Shown here: in pieces, positions 1 through 10,959 of the stretch | Position numbering within the stretch: position 1 is the first letter of the stretch | Layout of the letters: each line of letters opens with the position of its first letter | DNA from: Apricaphanius iberus | Lineage: Eukaryota; Chordata; Actinopteri; Cyprinodontiformes; Aphaniidae | Length of the DNA stretch: 64,000 nt | Assembly (NCBI GenBank): GCA_028564705.1 | Contig: JAPXFQ010001300.1 | Coordinates: 1-64,000, forward strand | Direction: 5' to 3' | Made by a program: the position numbers and the translations under genes | The notes under the pieces: model-generated | What the model saw: the letters and a program-made list of their open reading frames with translations, nothing else | The model's database searches: none | What the model was told of the DNA's origin: nothing

Positions 1-912
1 ATGTTTGTTGCAGTTTCCGCTGGGTTCTGATGTGTTGGCTGGGCTGTTGAGGTGGTTGGTGTAGGTGAGTGTAGGTGAGTAGCAATTGGGACGATAATTA
101 AGGTTAAAGTCCTTTTGTTTTACTTTTGTTTCTTTTTGTTGTCCTTTGTCATCTGATTGTTGTGGTTCTACAAATGTATTGTAACATTTATCAATCTCTT
201 TTTCTAATTCATTTATTAGTGTTCGTTTAACTTCCCTGTTGGGATTGAGATCTTTATTTTGCAGTGTTTGCCAGAACTGATCCTTGACAGTCTCAGGGTT
301 TTGTGTCTTTATTCCTGCATAGCAGTCTCTGAATTCAGGTTTCTTAATGGTAGTACTGCAGTGGACAGGTGATCGTAATTGTTGTGGGGATGGAAGTCCA
401 GTCCCTTCTCCGCTTTCTTCTGATAAGCTGGTTCCTGTTAATCTTAGCAGTGGTGCGTATTCTTCCATATCATCTTTCTTTATATCAAAGTTAGCATTTA
501 TGTGTAGATCACCTTGCAGGCATGGGTAAATGCCTTGTGTAGGATCTTGATTTACAAGTGGTTTTGTTTCTGTTTGCTTTTCAGGTAGATTTAACTCTCC
601 CTGTTTTTCAGTCAGGCTTGTCATCATTGCTTTGAGATTTCCTCTGAAATTATCACCTTCAGTTCTGAAAAGTTTTAGAATCTGTAGTTCTTGTTGTCTT
701 TTTTCTTTTCTATTTTTCCTATTTTGTTTGGCTTTGTAGTCAAGAATCCTTTGTTCCATTATTTCATTCAAGAGCAAGTCGAATGATCCTCCTTGTGGCC
801 AGGGGTTTGTAAAGTTTTTGGTTCGTTTATACCATTTCTGAGATATTTTATCGATGTCTTTTGCTAATTCAGGATTTTTTACTGACAGAATGGAGACAGG
901 GTCGGCAGCCAT
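1..912 (-). CDS. Endogenous retrovirus Gag-like polyprotein, N-terminal part, runs off window
   Basis: A reading frame starts at the ATG at 912-910 and stays open for 304 codons to the window edge. It begins MAADPVSILS and has an early WPQGGSFDLL stretch, followed by a Lys/Arg/Gln-rich helical segment and then a Pro/Asn/Gln-rich, weakly structured region. It lies downstream, on the same strand, of an LTR with a promoter and a primer-binding-like site, so the position fits gag. No major homology region or zinc knuckle is visible; these would lie beyond the edge. The frame is intact here, unlike most mobile-element frames in the window, which suggests a relatively young insertion. The Gag assignment rests mainly on position; another first open reading frame of an LTR element is possible. 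Confidence 0.6.
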   Translation of the reverse strand, partial: MAADPVSILSVKNPELAKDIDKISQKWYKRTKNFTNPWPQGGSFDLLLNEIMEQRILDYKAKQNRKNRKEKRQQELQILKLFRTEGDNFRGNLKAMMTSLTEKQGELNLPEKQTETKPLVNQDPTQGIYPCLQGDLHINANFDIKKDDMEEYAPLLRLTGTSLSEESGEGTGLPSPQQLRSPVHCSTTIKKPEFRDCYAGIKTQNPETVKDQFWQTLQNKDLNPNREVKRTLINELEKEIDKCYNTFVEPQQSDDKGQQKETKVKQKDFNLNYRPNCYSPTLTYTNHLNSPANTSEPSGNCNKH

Positions 913-3447
913 GATGAACTCTAGGGTATTTGTGTTTCAGATTTTTAAAGTGTTTTAGTTTAATCAGAATATTTTATTTATTTAATGGCAATTCCACAAA
1001 TTATCAGTTGATTATGAGCCTTCTTGCTGTTCTGAAAGAAGGGAGGGGAGGTTAAGTCCTGATCTTTAGATCTGTGTATTTTCTATTAACTTCTGTTTTT
1101 GTAAGCAGTAAGTTGTTTTATTATTTTGAAAATGTCCTTTAATTAGATCCTTTATAAAAAGACATCAAGGTTAATGCTTCATCATTGGAACAATTCAACT
1201 GTAGCACAAAAAGTCAGGAAAGGATTTTCCCTTATTGTTATCTCAGTATGGGTGAAGCAACTGTGTAAATAATCAATTAGTTTTTGACAATATACTCTCA
1301 AAGCTCAAATGATGTTGTCTATTTTATGTTTCATTAATAGGAGTAAGCTTAATAGGCAAAGCAATGTTTAAAATATTGTTTATTTCAATTTCATGAGCAC
1401 ACCACACTGATCAGTTCACAGCTGTGCTTGCTGCTAACTTTTTTTTGACCAAGGGTAAATTTGGAGGGCTGGTCCCTAGGAGGGTCTTCAGGCAGAATTA
1501 TGCAGTGGAGGAGGAGAAGAGTTGGCTTAAGGGCGACGCCCCTTCTCTCAGTTTGCTTCCGCCTGTTGACCAGAACAGATCCGAGCTTTCTCTTACTTGC
1601 TACCCCAGCAATTCAACTTACAGCCTGCAAACCGAGCAATACAGCCCTCTCCGGTAAGTCGTGAATTATCTTTATCTGTACTTAGTTGGGTTGGTTTTAA
1701 TGCGTATGTGTCTGTGTGTATATGACAATCCTAGTTATAAGCTTGTTGGTGCAATAGTTTTAACACTTATGACATCAATTTAAGCTGTTCACTTTTGTTT
1801 TAAAACAGAGATCAAACGGTTTTCTGGCTTATATTTCCTTTGACGTCTGCAGAGGGTTGCGCAAAAATGTGTGTGCGTGTGTGTGTGAGCGTGTGTGTAT
1901 GTGTGTGTGTGTGTGTGTGTGTGCGTTTGAGTGCGCCTTCAATAACAGGAAATGCCTTTCTTCTCTTGCAAGCCAGAGAGTTAAAAAAGAAAAAATCAAA
2001 CCAGATTTTCAACAACAACCCAACAGAGCTCTGTTACTTTCTAAAAGCACAAGCTTTTGTACTTAAACTAAAGCTTTACATAAATATTAGTGTTTTAACT
2101 GTTTGCTGTTTTACAGATGTTTAAAGCTTGTCGCCACACTTCCGAGCACAGAGAGAGGAAAAAGACAACTTATACTTTACAACTCGTAAAGTATAATCCA
2201 CTCTGAATTCTTAGCACAGCGCTAATTACAACATTATTAATCTTCTTCAGCACAACAACGTATTCTAAGTAGCCTCCTTCAGCAAGAATATTCAAAGCAA
2301 CCTCAACACATCGAAATTGAACTAAAAGTGTAAAATATAACAGTGAACATAGCAATCGGCACACAGCACAAAACTTGTCATTGATTTATATGCAATTTAT
2401 AAGCAATTGAATCAACAGCATGCAATGTCATTCAGAACATTGCTTTTGCAAGCAGTGTGCAGCGGCAGTTATACACACAAAATCATTATTATAGCAGATC
2501 TGTCAAACCATGCATTTGTCAACGGTCACGTCAATGTCCGTGTCTATTTACTTTGAAATAAACTTTCCCTATTCTCCCAGTTTGGTCTGTTGTTTTTTCT
2601 CCCAGTTTGGTCTGTTGTTTTTTATTTGTTTGATTGTTGTACTTTAATGTCCTAAATTTTTAAACCTGCAGGGTTTTAAATCCAATCCAAATTAATTTAT
2701 TTTTTATTTTTTTTTATAATATGTGCACTTTATAGTAGTAATTATTATCATTGATTATTATCATTACTACTCTTTTTACCTTTTTACAGTCGACTGTCTT
2801 AATTCTTAACTCACACAATAGCACACTACTGCTATTTTCTCTTTATGAAGCTTCAATTTAACTCTTTTACTCTTTAACTCTTAACTCTTAGCGCTATTTT
2901 CTTTAACACAGTTTCACACAGAGTATTCTTTTTCACAAATACTTCTCAAGAGGTTTTTTTGTGTTACTCTAAGGGTTTTTTCCTTTTTTTTTTTCCAAAA
3001 GTTCTTAAAGCAGAACTTTTTATTTATTTATTATTTTCTCATTTATACTATTTTTTTTGTTCTTTCTCAAAACTAAGGCACAGTTTCTTTTACCTCTATT
3101 TTCATTTACTCTGTTTTTCTTATATTGTCTCTTTTATCTCTTCTTTGTCTCTTCTTTTTCTCTTTACAGCTGTCTCTAAGTCCAATTTTGGGTCTCGTAT
3201 CTGCTCAGGGTTCTTTTTTCCTTTTTAACACTTATAAGCAAATTTTAGACAGCTTATCTCCCGGGAGATTTGGCTGCAGCGTACTTCCAGATGAGAAGCT
3301 GATAATGCCTAGGAACTTCTTCTGACTTTAGCATCCAGACAAACTCCGACACCAGAGGAGAAAATGTAAAATTATTTTACCTTTAGAAGGATCTATTTTG
3401 GCCGGCCTTTCTCCCCTGAAGCCGGGGTGCGTTCGGCTGCCGTCAGA
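913..3447 (-). other. Untranslated leader of the endogenous retrovirus, unusually long
   Basis: About 2.5 kb separates the primer-binding-like site from the gag ATG. I see no long frame on the minus strand. It is AT-rich, with T-rich runs around 2690-3170 and a GT microsatellite at about 1868-1923. A donor-like CCGGTAAGTC lies on the plus strand at about 1650. Most retroviral leaders are far shorter, so the region may include an insertion, an intron or accessory sequence that I cannot classify. Confidence 0.4.
1868..1923. repeat. (GT)n microsatellite
   Basis: An interrupted run of GT dinucleotides. It produces low-complexity frames on both strands that should not be read as proteins. Confidence 0.95.
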
Positions 3448-3465
3448 CCTTGGCTAAGCTCGCCA
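3448..3465 (-). promoter_or_regulatory. Putative primer-binding site of the retrovirus
   Basis: On the minus strand the LTR ends in AACA, is followed by TT, and then TGGCGAGCTTAGCCAAGG. A TGG start two bases after the LTR is the normal layout for a tRNA primer-binding site. The tRNA was not identified. The same TGGCGAGC start follows another LTR end at about 53057. Confidence 0.55.
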
Positions 3466-3467
3466 AA

Positions 3468-4019
3468 TGTTGTTGGTGTTCATTACATGCAAAACATAGA
3501 TATAGATATATAGTTATAATGAAGACTCAAGACAACACAGCTTCTGTTCTAGAATGTAGCTTCAGCCGGGTTTTATTGGATCTTTGGTTCTCAATACAAT
3601 GCTACATAGGTCATTGACCTCGATATCTAACATTCTGTATCCATTGTCTGTTAACAATTGACATACCTTATCCGAAGCAGAAAAGCATCCTATTCAGTCC
3701 CCCGCTGAGAACCCAGAAAGACCCACGAAAAACCTTCTCTCCCTCCAAAGGAGCCTAGTCTCTTTATACTTATTCTTGCAGTCCACCCACTGGAAACATC
3801 AGGGTGTTCTTGTCCACGCAAGCCAGCTTTGGCTTTATCTTCAGGCGCCTACTTGTCTGGGGTTCTGAAGAGGCCAGAAAAAGCTGGGAACAAAACATTT
3901 CCTAGAATCGCTTAATGACAAGTCTTTCGTGGAAATACCACGTACATCTTCTCAGCTTCTCAGAATTGATGCACGTGTTGATTACACGTGCCACGCAGGC
4001 CCAAATTTTGGCTTCTACA
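3468..4019 (-). mobile_element. 5' LTR of the endogenous retrovirus
   Basis: The 552-bp block starts TGTAGAAGCC and ends CAACA on the minus strand, so it has TG...CA ends. A TATAAAG box at 3762-3768 and an AATAAA signal at 3572-3577 lie in the right order for U3-R-U5. A primer-binding-like site follows directly. On the outer side the sequence at 4020 is the middle of a Tc1 transposase gene, so the provirus seems to have inserted into that element. The partner LTR and the second copy of the target duplication would lie left of the window. Confidence 0.75.
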
Positions 4020-4861
4020 ATGGTAGTCATCAGGAACAGTGGAAGTTAAAGTCAGATCCAGAAGACCAAGAAAAATATCCGACAGAACAGCTCACAGGAT
4101 TGTGAGTAAAGTAAGTCAAAACCTATGTTTGACTGCTCGATCCCTCATAAAGATCTGGCAGACACTGGAGTTGTGGTACACTATTCCACTATAAAGAGAT
4201 ACTTGGACAATTATGGTCCTCATGGAAGATTAACCAGAAGAAAACCTCTTCTACGTCCTCATCAGAAAAATCAGCGTTTGAAGTTTGCAAATGAACATAT
4301 ACACAAGCCTGATGCATTTTGGGAAAAAGTTCTGTGGACTGATGAGGTTAAAATATAACTTTTTGGCCGGAATAAGCAAAGGTACATTTGGAGAAGAAAG
4401 GGCACATAATTTGATGAAGAGAACCTTTGTCAGACAGTTAAGCATGGGGGTGGATCAATCATGCTATGGGTTCTATTGCAGCCAGTGGCACACGGAACAT
4501 TTCACAAGTTGAAGGAAAGATGGATTCTCTTGCATTTCAGCCAATTTTCGATGGTAACTTGATGGCATCTGCAAAAACCTGGCTTTTACAAATGGATAAT
4601 GATCCTAAACATGCTACAAAATGCACGATGGATTACATCAAGAAGTGTAAACTGAACGTTTTGCTATGGCCTTCACAATCTCCTGACCTCAACATAATTG
4701 AAAATCTATGGATAGACCTTTAAAAAGCAGCGCGTGACAGACAGCCCAGAAATCTCAAAGAACTGGAACACTTTTGTAAGGAAGAATGGGCGAAGATATC
4801 TCAAACAATAGAAAAACTCTTGACTGGCTAGAAAAAGGGAACCGATAAGGTGTGGTTGATC
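4020..4861 (+). pseudogene. Tc1-like transposase remnant, 5' part cut off by the retroviral LTR
   Basis: The plus strand encodes typical Tc1/mariner transposase pieces in several frames. The end of the helix-turn-helix region (RIVSKVSQNL) is followed by a linker with YGPHGRLTRRKPLL, the first catalytic Asp in LWTDEVK (about 4335-4355), the second in QMDNDPKHAT (about 4590-4620), and the terminal Glu in SPDLNIIENLW (about 4680-4715). Transposases of this family cut and paste DNA at TA sites. In-frame stops and frameshifts break the frame. The 5' terminal repeat is missing because the LTR abuts at 4019; it should lie beyond the left edge of the window. Confidence 0.85.
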
Positions 4862-5530
4862 ACTATTTAAACCGTGGTCTGGGTGAATACTCGATTCTGA
4901 TTGGCTCATGGGTGTAAATTAAAAAGTGATAATGTACACCTAGGAAAGATTTGCCTTTCTGAAATATTTTGGAATCACATAATGTAAGGTAAAGCCATCA
5001 TCTCACTTCCCATCACTGATAAACTGCTGTAGTCGGCTTGCTGTGGTCACGTTGCTTGGCAACGCCTGTATACGGGAGATATGAAATAGTGTGCTCGACT
5101 ATTAAAAAAAAACTTGCGATTGTAACTCTAAAACACATCAAAGTGATATTAATTGATTAAACATTAGTTAATTTCGTAAGTGACCATGGTGTAGGCAGGA
5201 TAATGCCCTTCAAGGTTTCCATTATCAGAAATTATACCATGGTTTGGGTGAAAACTCGATTCTGATTGGCTGGAGGGTGTACGTTAAAAAATAACTTACA
5301 CCTACGAAAGGCGTCCTGTCAAATTGTCTGATGACGATTCTAAATTATTGCGCTGGCTGAAATGGTAACCGAGACTCAACGTAATTTCACAGTTGACTCA
5401 TCGCTGTATAAAAGCAATATCACTCGAGGTCATGGTGTTGTGCAGGATATCAGCACTGTAGTAATCATCTGCGGCACTGCCTGTGGCCTCATGCCCATGA
5501 ATGTATGCTGATTTTCAGCATAACAGCACT
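4862..5530. repeat. Unclassified dispersed repeat with two internal direct copies
   Basis: A segment of about 80 bp containing ACTCGATTCTGATTGGCT occurs at about 4866-4945 and again at about 5233-5310, each followed by ACACCTA. Short parts resemble the ends of the neighbouring Tc1 copy. No coding potential was seen. It is probably a non-autonomous DNA element, but terminal repeats could not be fixed. Confidence 0.4.
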
Positions 5531-5539
5531 CCCCCTCGT

Positions 5540-5792
5540 GTGATATTACTTTATTGGCCCTTTTTCCATGCAGATCTTCTCTAAGGCTGTGATGTTTTGT
5601 GGGCGTTGCTGAGCAACAAGGACTGGCATCTCCCTCCTTGCTTTCTGTGTTGGCATTCTTTCATTCCCTGGGTGGTGTAATAGGGATCATTGCCATGGTG
5701 GAATGTTTCATCTTCAAGCCTCACTGATGGAAGGAGATTTTTGACCAAACTCTCATAATACACGGCTCCATTGCTCCTTTCCTTTCCTATCC
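5540..5792 (-). pseudogene. Tc1-like transposase C-terminal remnant, split by an L2 LINE
   Basis: The minus strand reads as a decayed Tc1 transposase C-terminal half, with a GNDPYYTTQG stretch at about 5675-5705 in the place of the usual catalytic DNDP motif. The N-terminal half resumes at about 7868 beyond the LINE, so this is one element interrupted by a later insertion. Stops and substitutions make it inactive. Confidence 0.65.
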
Positions 5793-7867
5793 ATTCCTTA
5801 CATCAGCTTTTGTGAGGACATGTGTGTGCAGACCAAAACCTTCTGCATGTTCAACAACAATAAACCATAGTTCACTGCAGAATTGAGACGGCTACGCCAG
5901 GACAAGGAGGAGGCCAACAAGAGTGGGGATCGGGACCTGTACAAGCAGGCCAGGAACATACTGACAAAGGAGATCAAGGCAGCAAAAAGGAACTACAGTG
6001 TAAAACTGAAGGAGCGTTTTTCTGTCAACGACTCTTCTGCAGTTTGGAAGGGCCTGCAGACCATCACCAACTACAGGAGACCATCCCCCCACCCTGTGGG
6101 GAGCCCCCGCCTGGCTGCAGACCTCAATGACTTTTTCTCCAGGTTTGAAACAACTTTCACACCTTCCACCTCCCCCACCATCTCCATTACAAAAGGCGTA
6201 GCATCACCCCAAACCATCCCCATACCTGACCCCCTGCCTGCGCTGACGATCTGCGAACAGGATGTGCGCCAACTATTTCAGAGACAGAGGATTAAGAAGG
6301 CATCAGGTCCTGATGGAGTGTCTCCGTCCTGTCTGAAAGTCTGTGCTGACCAGCTGGCTCCCATCTTCACTCAGATCTTCAATAACTCCCTGGAGCTGTG
6401 TGAGGTCCCCTCCTGCCTCAAACGCTCCACCATCATCCCGGTTCCAAAGAAGTCCCCTGTCACAGGATTAAATGACTACAGACCAGTCGCCCTGACATCT
6501 GTGGTCATGAAATCCTTTGAGCGACTGGTGCTGTCCCACCTGAAGGAAATCACGGATCCCCAGCTAGACCCCCTGCAGTTCGCCTATAGAGACAAACAGG
6601 TCAGTGGATGACGCAGTCAACATGGCTCTCCACTACATCCTGCAACACCTAGACTCTGCAGGTACCTACGCTCGGGTCCTGTTTGTGGACTTCAGCTCTG
6701 CATTCAACACCATCGTCCCAGAGCTCCTCCACCAAAAACTGTCCCAGCTCACCGTACATCCCTCCACCTGTCAGTGGATTACCAGTTTCCTGACTGACAG
6801 GAGGCAGCAGGATGAAACTGGGTAACTTTATATCCAGCACCCCGTCCCTCAGCATAGGCGCCCCCCAGGGATGTGTTCTCTCCCCACTGCTTTTCTCCCT
6901 TTACACCACTGATTGCACGTCAAGTGACCCTTCTGTGAAACTCCTGAAGTTTGCAGATGACACCACCGTCATTGGACTCATCCGTGACAGCGACGAGTCT
7001 GCATACAGAAGGGAGGTGGAACAGCTGGTCCTCTGGTGCAGTCAGAACCACCTGGAGCTAAACCCACTCAAAACTGTGGAGATGACAGTCGACTTCAGGA
7101 AGAGACCCCCATCAACATCTCCTCTCATAATCACCAACAGGCCAGTCCCCACAGTAGAGTCTTTCAGGTTCCTAGGATCCACCATCACACGGGACCTGAA
7201 GTGGACCTCCCACATTGACTCTATAAGGAAGAAGGCCCAGCAAAGGCTGTACTTTCTGCGTCAGCTCAGAAAGTTCAACCTGCCTCAGGAACTGCTGACC
7301 ATATTCTACACAGCAATAGTCCAGTCTGTCCTGACCTCATCCATCTCTGTCCGGTTCGGATCCGCCACCAGGCAAGACAAGGACGGACTGCAGAGAACAG
7401 TCAGGTCCTCAGAGAGGATCATTTGTACTGATCTTCCCTCCATTGAGGACCTATTCCGGGCCAGGGTCAGGAAGCGGGCCAGAAAAATCACCACTGACCC
7501 CTCACACCCTGGCCACAATCTGTTTAGGCTCCTCCCCTCAGGCCGGCGTTACAGAGCGCTGTACGCCAAAACCACCCGACATAAGAACAGTTTCTTCCCC
7601 CAGGCTGTCGCTCTGATGAACTCTGAATAGTCACAGAGTCTGAGTCCATTCACATGAACAATAAACTAAAACTCTGCACTGCTGTATATACTTACTGTAC
7701 AATAACCCTGGTTTGGTGTATATATTATCCTTTATTATTTATTTGTATTTATTTTTATTTCCTTTTTAATTTCACTTATTTAAGTTCTGTACTGGAGAGA
7801 AAAGTTGCCGGAGTCAAATTCCTTGTATGTGTCATACTTGGCCATTAAAGCTGATTCTGATTCTGAT
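5793..7867 (+). mobile_element. L2-like LINE, 5'-truncated (copy 1)
   Basis: A non-LTR retrotransposon fragment beginning in the linker after the endonuclease and carrying the full reverse transcriptase. It ends in the short tandem GATTCTGATTCTGAT at about 7851-7866, typical of L2/CR1-type 3' ends. It lies inside a minus-strand Tc1 element, whose halves flank it. The endonuclease is missing, as expected for incomplete reverse transcription. A nearly identical copy lies at 38.3-40.55 kb and a decayed one at 45.5-49 kb. Confidence 0.9.
5820..7630 (+). pseudogene. L2-like reverse transcriptase, broken by two frameshifts
   Basis: Three overlapping frames together cover the reverse transcriptase: 5883-6611 (linker and fingers, with SGPDGVSPSCLK and DYRPVALTS), 6604-6825 (DFSSAFNTIVP, catalytic motif A) and 6812-7630 (GAPQGCVLSPLLFSLY, then the catalytic FADDTTVIG near 6950, the thumb and the C-terminal region). 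The enzyme would copy its RNA at a nicked target site. Key residues remain, but the two frame changes near 6605 and 6815 inactivate it. The 3' untranslated region runs from 7631 to about 7850. Confidence 0.9.
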
Positions 7868-8440
7868 ATGGATCAGTCATCCTGTGCCCTTTTCAGAAAA
7901 GAATCTCCAAAGAGTATAACCATCCCCATGCTTCACAGAGGGTATGGTGTTCTTAGGATACAACTCTGCATTCTTCCCCCTTCAAACACAGCAAGCAGCA
8001 TTTATACCAGAGTTCCATTTTAGTGGTATCTGACCACATGAAATTCTCCCAGTCCACATCTGGATCTGATGGTCTTGTGCACAGCAGGATTTTAATCCAC
8101 TACGATACAGCATTAGACCAGTAGTAAACTTTTTAACTGTGGTCCCAGTGAAGAGTAGAAGATTACGATTTATTCCATTTTTCGAATTGCTGCAACAGTT
8201 GATCTCTTCTCACCAAGCTGCTTGCCTTTTGTAGATTGGCTGTCCCAGTCTTGTGGAGGTGTACTATCTTGTCCCTGGAGCACTTTGACAGCCCGTTGGT
8301 CATGGTGGATGTTGGGAGTCTGAAGGTGTGGACAGTTGTCATATATGCTGATAGCTAGTTAAAACAGTTTCAATTATTACAGGTTAAAAGAGAATATTGA
8401 GAATATTGGAAATTCAGTATTATTTTACCAGACTTTACTC
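7868..8440 (-). pseudogene. Tc1-like transposase N-terminal remnant, second half of the split element
   Basis: On the minus strand this carries the start and central portion of a Tc1-type transposase, including a GMVILFGDS-like decayed stretch and the region around the first catalytic Asp (about 7990-8060). It continues the remnant at 5540-5792. The outer end is vague and no clear terminal repeat was found. It is inactive. Confidence 0.6.
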
Positions 8441-8860
8441 ATCTGAATAAATCAATTGGTCCACTTCTCTAGGCAGTCGTGTCCTCATACAAAAGTGTCC
8501 CTTTAAAGAATTTAAGCCGTTATACTCAATTTCCAAAACAGGCTAGCTCAAAACTAGCTGCACCTCAATGTTTTAACACAGCATAACTACAAATATGTTA
8601 TGGAAATTAAGAAAGAAAAGTGGTTCTGCCTCATTGGTCTTGTATAATACCTGACTTCGATAACTCCAAACCTCGTTCCTTAAGGGAACAGGCGCCCAAA
8701 TATACCATATACTGTTACCGTTTGAAGTCCAGTTTTCCAGCGTGTTCGTTAGTTCTGTCTGAGAGCAAAAGAGTCCACCAGCACACTGATATATTGATTT
8801 GGCCGAAAATCCCCACATTTGCAGATGAATGCAACCCAATAGAGAAACTTCTTTAGAATG
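8441..8860. other. Non-coding segment, no recognised feature
   Basis: AT-rich sequence between the Tc1 remnant and an LTR relic. Short frames on both strands show no domain or motif. It may be the flank or 3' part of the following LTR. Confidence 0.3.
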
Positions 8861-9990
8861 CATGCCGATCCAGAGTGGACCATAGCCTTTTATTAGAATA
8901 CAGATTCTCACACACAATAGTTACAGTCTGTCACTGACGCATTTTGGATAAGGAGTCTGACAATTCTCAGGCAATTAGGTATCCTCTGACCTTGGTTCCC
9001 AGTAAACTTCTTCATACAGGCTTCTTTGTTAGCTCAACACCTGCTCTATCTCCCATACCATATGACCTGCTGTCAAACTCAGTTTTAAGATGGTTCCTTC
9101 CTTCTCACACTGGGGCTAATAGACTCAGCATTGTTCTCCTTTATGAGCACACACACACACTATTATTGAATATACTGTATAATAATATAGGATTAAGAAG
9201 ACAATATCTCAGAGATCTTCTGAAAAAAAAAACCATAGGATGAAACTCTGCAGCTGTGCTCTGTGACAGTAACTATGGGAGCAATATATCACATACCCAG
9301 TGTAGAATTAAATTTTTGTAAAAAAATAATTCAGTGCATGTTCAAGCAGAGACAAGGACCCAATTTCCAGTTCTCAGTTTTATTTTAAACAGATTAACAG
9401 ATATGCAGTTTTACAAAGAAACATGCCCATTTTCTCTGGGCCAGATAAACATCTGACCACGAATGGTTTTTCATGCCATAACTTTATAGACATCCGAAAC
9501 TTCCCAGAATCTGGGCGTCTCTTCTCCCTCGGAATCTGCTCCAATCAGAACGTTTTTAAAAAGTGTCTTGACAACCACTGGTCCGTCCAGAACCATGCAT
9601 TCATAAGATGGAAGTGTCCTCCTCCTGGATCCAAGTCAAAAGTTCATTCTGAGTTTTATGGTTTTATGGTCCCGGTTCCTCCCCTACATCTAATCTACAG
9701 ACATCCTGTTTTTACAACATGCAGTAAATTACCCAAGAGTTTTATTGCTTAAAAGCTTACCCCAGTTAAAATACTGACAAAGAATGTTTTACAACCATGC
9801 ATAATATAAAACAGACTTTTACCTTCTGAATGCTTACTAAAGATATAAAACATATGTACTACGAGACTGTATATAAAATAGCCCCAAAAAAGTAGAATAC
9901 AACACCAGCTAGAAACACTGAGTCCTTCCCTGATCACAGGTTCAAAATTTCATTGTACTACGTGGCCCTAGTGACCCTAATTGACCTATA
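8861..9990 (-). mobile_element. Decayed LTR (family D), split by a second solo LTR
   Basis: Sequence at 8861-9300 plus 9905-9990 matches, block by block, the segment at about 37840-38306, including GGTTC...TTTCATT and TACGTGGCCCTA near the end. A TTTTATTAG block near 8890 would be the reversed poly(A) signal. The part at 9301-9904 is a different LTR inserted into it. Outer edges are approximate, and the LTR assignment is inference from the shared block and the signal. Confidence 0.5.
9301..9904 (-). mobile_element. Solo LTR, family A/B/C, with 4-bp target duplication
   Basis: A 604-bp block with TGTTGTATTC...TACA ends on the minus strand, flanked by CCAG at 9297-9300 and 9905-9908. Its first 230 bp or so match the solo LTR at 31829-32430 (602 bp, also with a 4-bp duplication). 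A reversed AATAAA lies near 9380. The internal region has been lost by LTR-LTR recombination. Confidence 0.8.
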
Positions 9991-10214
9991 TATACACTGC
10001 TCACAAAAATTAAAGGAGGACTTTAAAGAAACACATTAGATACATCAGATCTCAATATGAAGTTGGATATCTATAAAAATAACGACAGGGCACTGTCTTA
10101 GGAACAAAAGAATGCCAAGTCTTTTAATGGAAATTTTCAGCCTACAGAGGGCTCAATTGTGTAGACACCCTAAAATCAGAGTGAAATGAAGATGTGGCAG
10201 GCTAGTCCATTTTT

Positions 10215-10702
10215 TCAAAAACGTAATTTCTGCAACTCAAAATGCTTTTCAGTATCTTGTGTTGCCCCCACGAGCTTGTATGCATGCTTGACAACATCTG
10301 GGCATGCTCCCAGTGAGACGACGGATGGTGTCTTGGGCATTTCCTCCCAGATCTGTGTGAGGGCATCCCTGAGCTGTTGTACAGTCTGAGGAGCAACCTG
10401 GCGGCACCTAATGGACCGAAACATAATGTCCCACAGATGTTCTATTGGGTTTAAGTCAGGGGATCGTGAAGGCCATTCAATTGTTTTAATTCCTTTATCC
10501 TCCAGGTACTGCCTGCATACTCTTGCCACATGAGGCCGGACATTGTCTGCATTAGGAGGAAACCAGGACCTACTGCACCAGCATAGGGTCCGACAATGGG
10601 TTCAAGGATTTCATCTCGATACCTTATGGCAGTCAGAGCACCATTTCCTAGGCAGTAAAGGTCTGTGCATCCCTCCATGGATACGCCTCCCCAGACCATC
10701 AC
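10215..10702 (-). pseudogene. Tc1-like DD34E transposase, catalytic part, frameshifted
   Basis: The frame at 10702-10451 has VWGGVSMEGCTDLYCL and the lead-in to the second Asp (PGFLLMQ); it then loses frame, and the frame at 10529-10215 resumes with ARVCRQYLED and ends the catalytic core with SRSPDLNPIEHLWD. In the two frames the second Asp and the Glu would be 34 residues apart, the Tc1 DD34E spacing. The N-terminal DNA-binding part lies beyond the RTE insertion, at about 12880-13300, and is also out of frame. Confidence 0.85.
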
Positions 10703-10959
10703 TGACCCACCACCAAACCTGTCATGTTGAACGACGTTGAAGGCAGCATAACATTCTCCTTGTCTTCTCCAGACTCTTTCACGTCTATCACAGGTGCTCA
10801 GGGTGAACCTGCTCTCGTCTGTAAAAAGTACAGGGCACCAGTGGCGGACTTGTCAATTCTGGTGTTCTTGAGCAAATGCCAGTCGAGGTCCACAGTGCTG
10901 GGCAGTGAGCACAGGGCCCTCTACAGAACATCAGGCCTTCAGGCCATCTTCATGAAGTC

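Noticed and set aside
1812..2124. Overlapping frames of 68-94 codons around the GT run
   Set aside because: They are made largely of microsatellite codons (Val-Cys or Thr-His repeats) on both strands and have no domain.
8573..8917. A 114-codon minus-strand frame as a host gene
   Set aside because: No domain, no splice context, and it overlaps the LTR relic whose other copy has no such frame.
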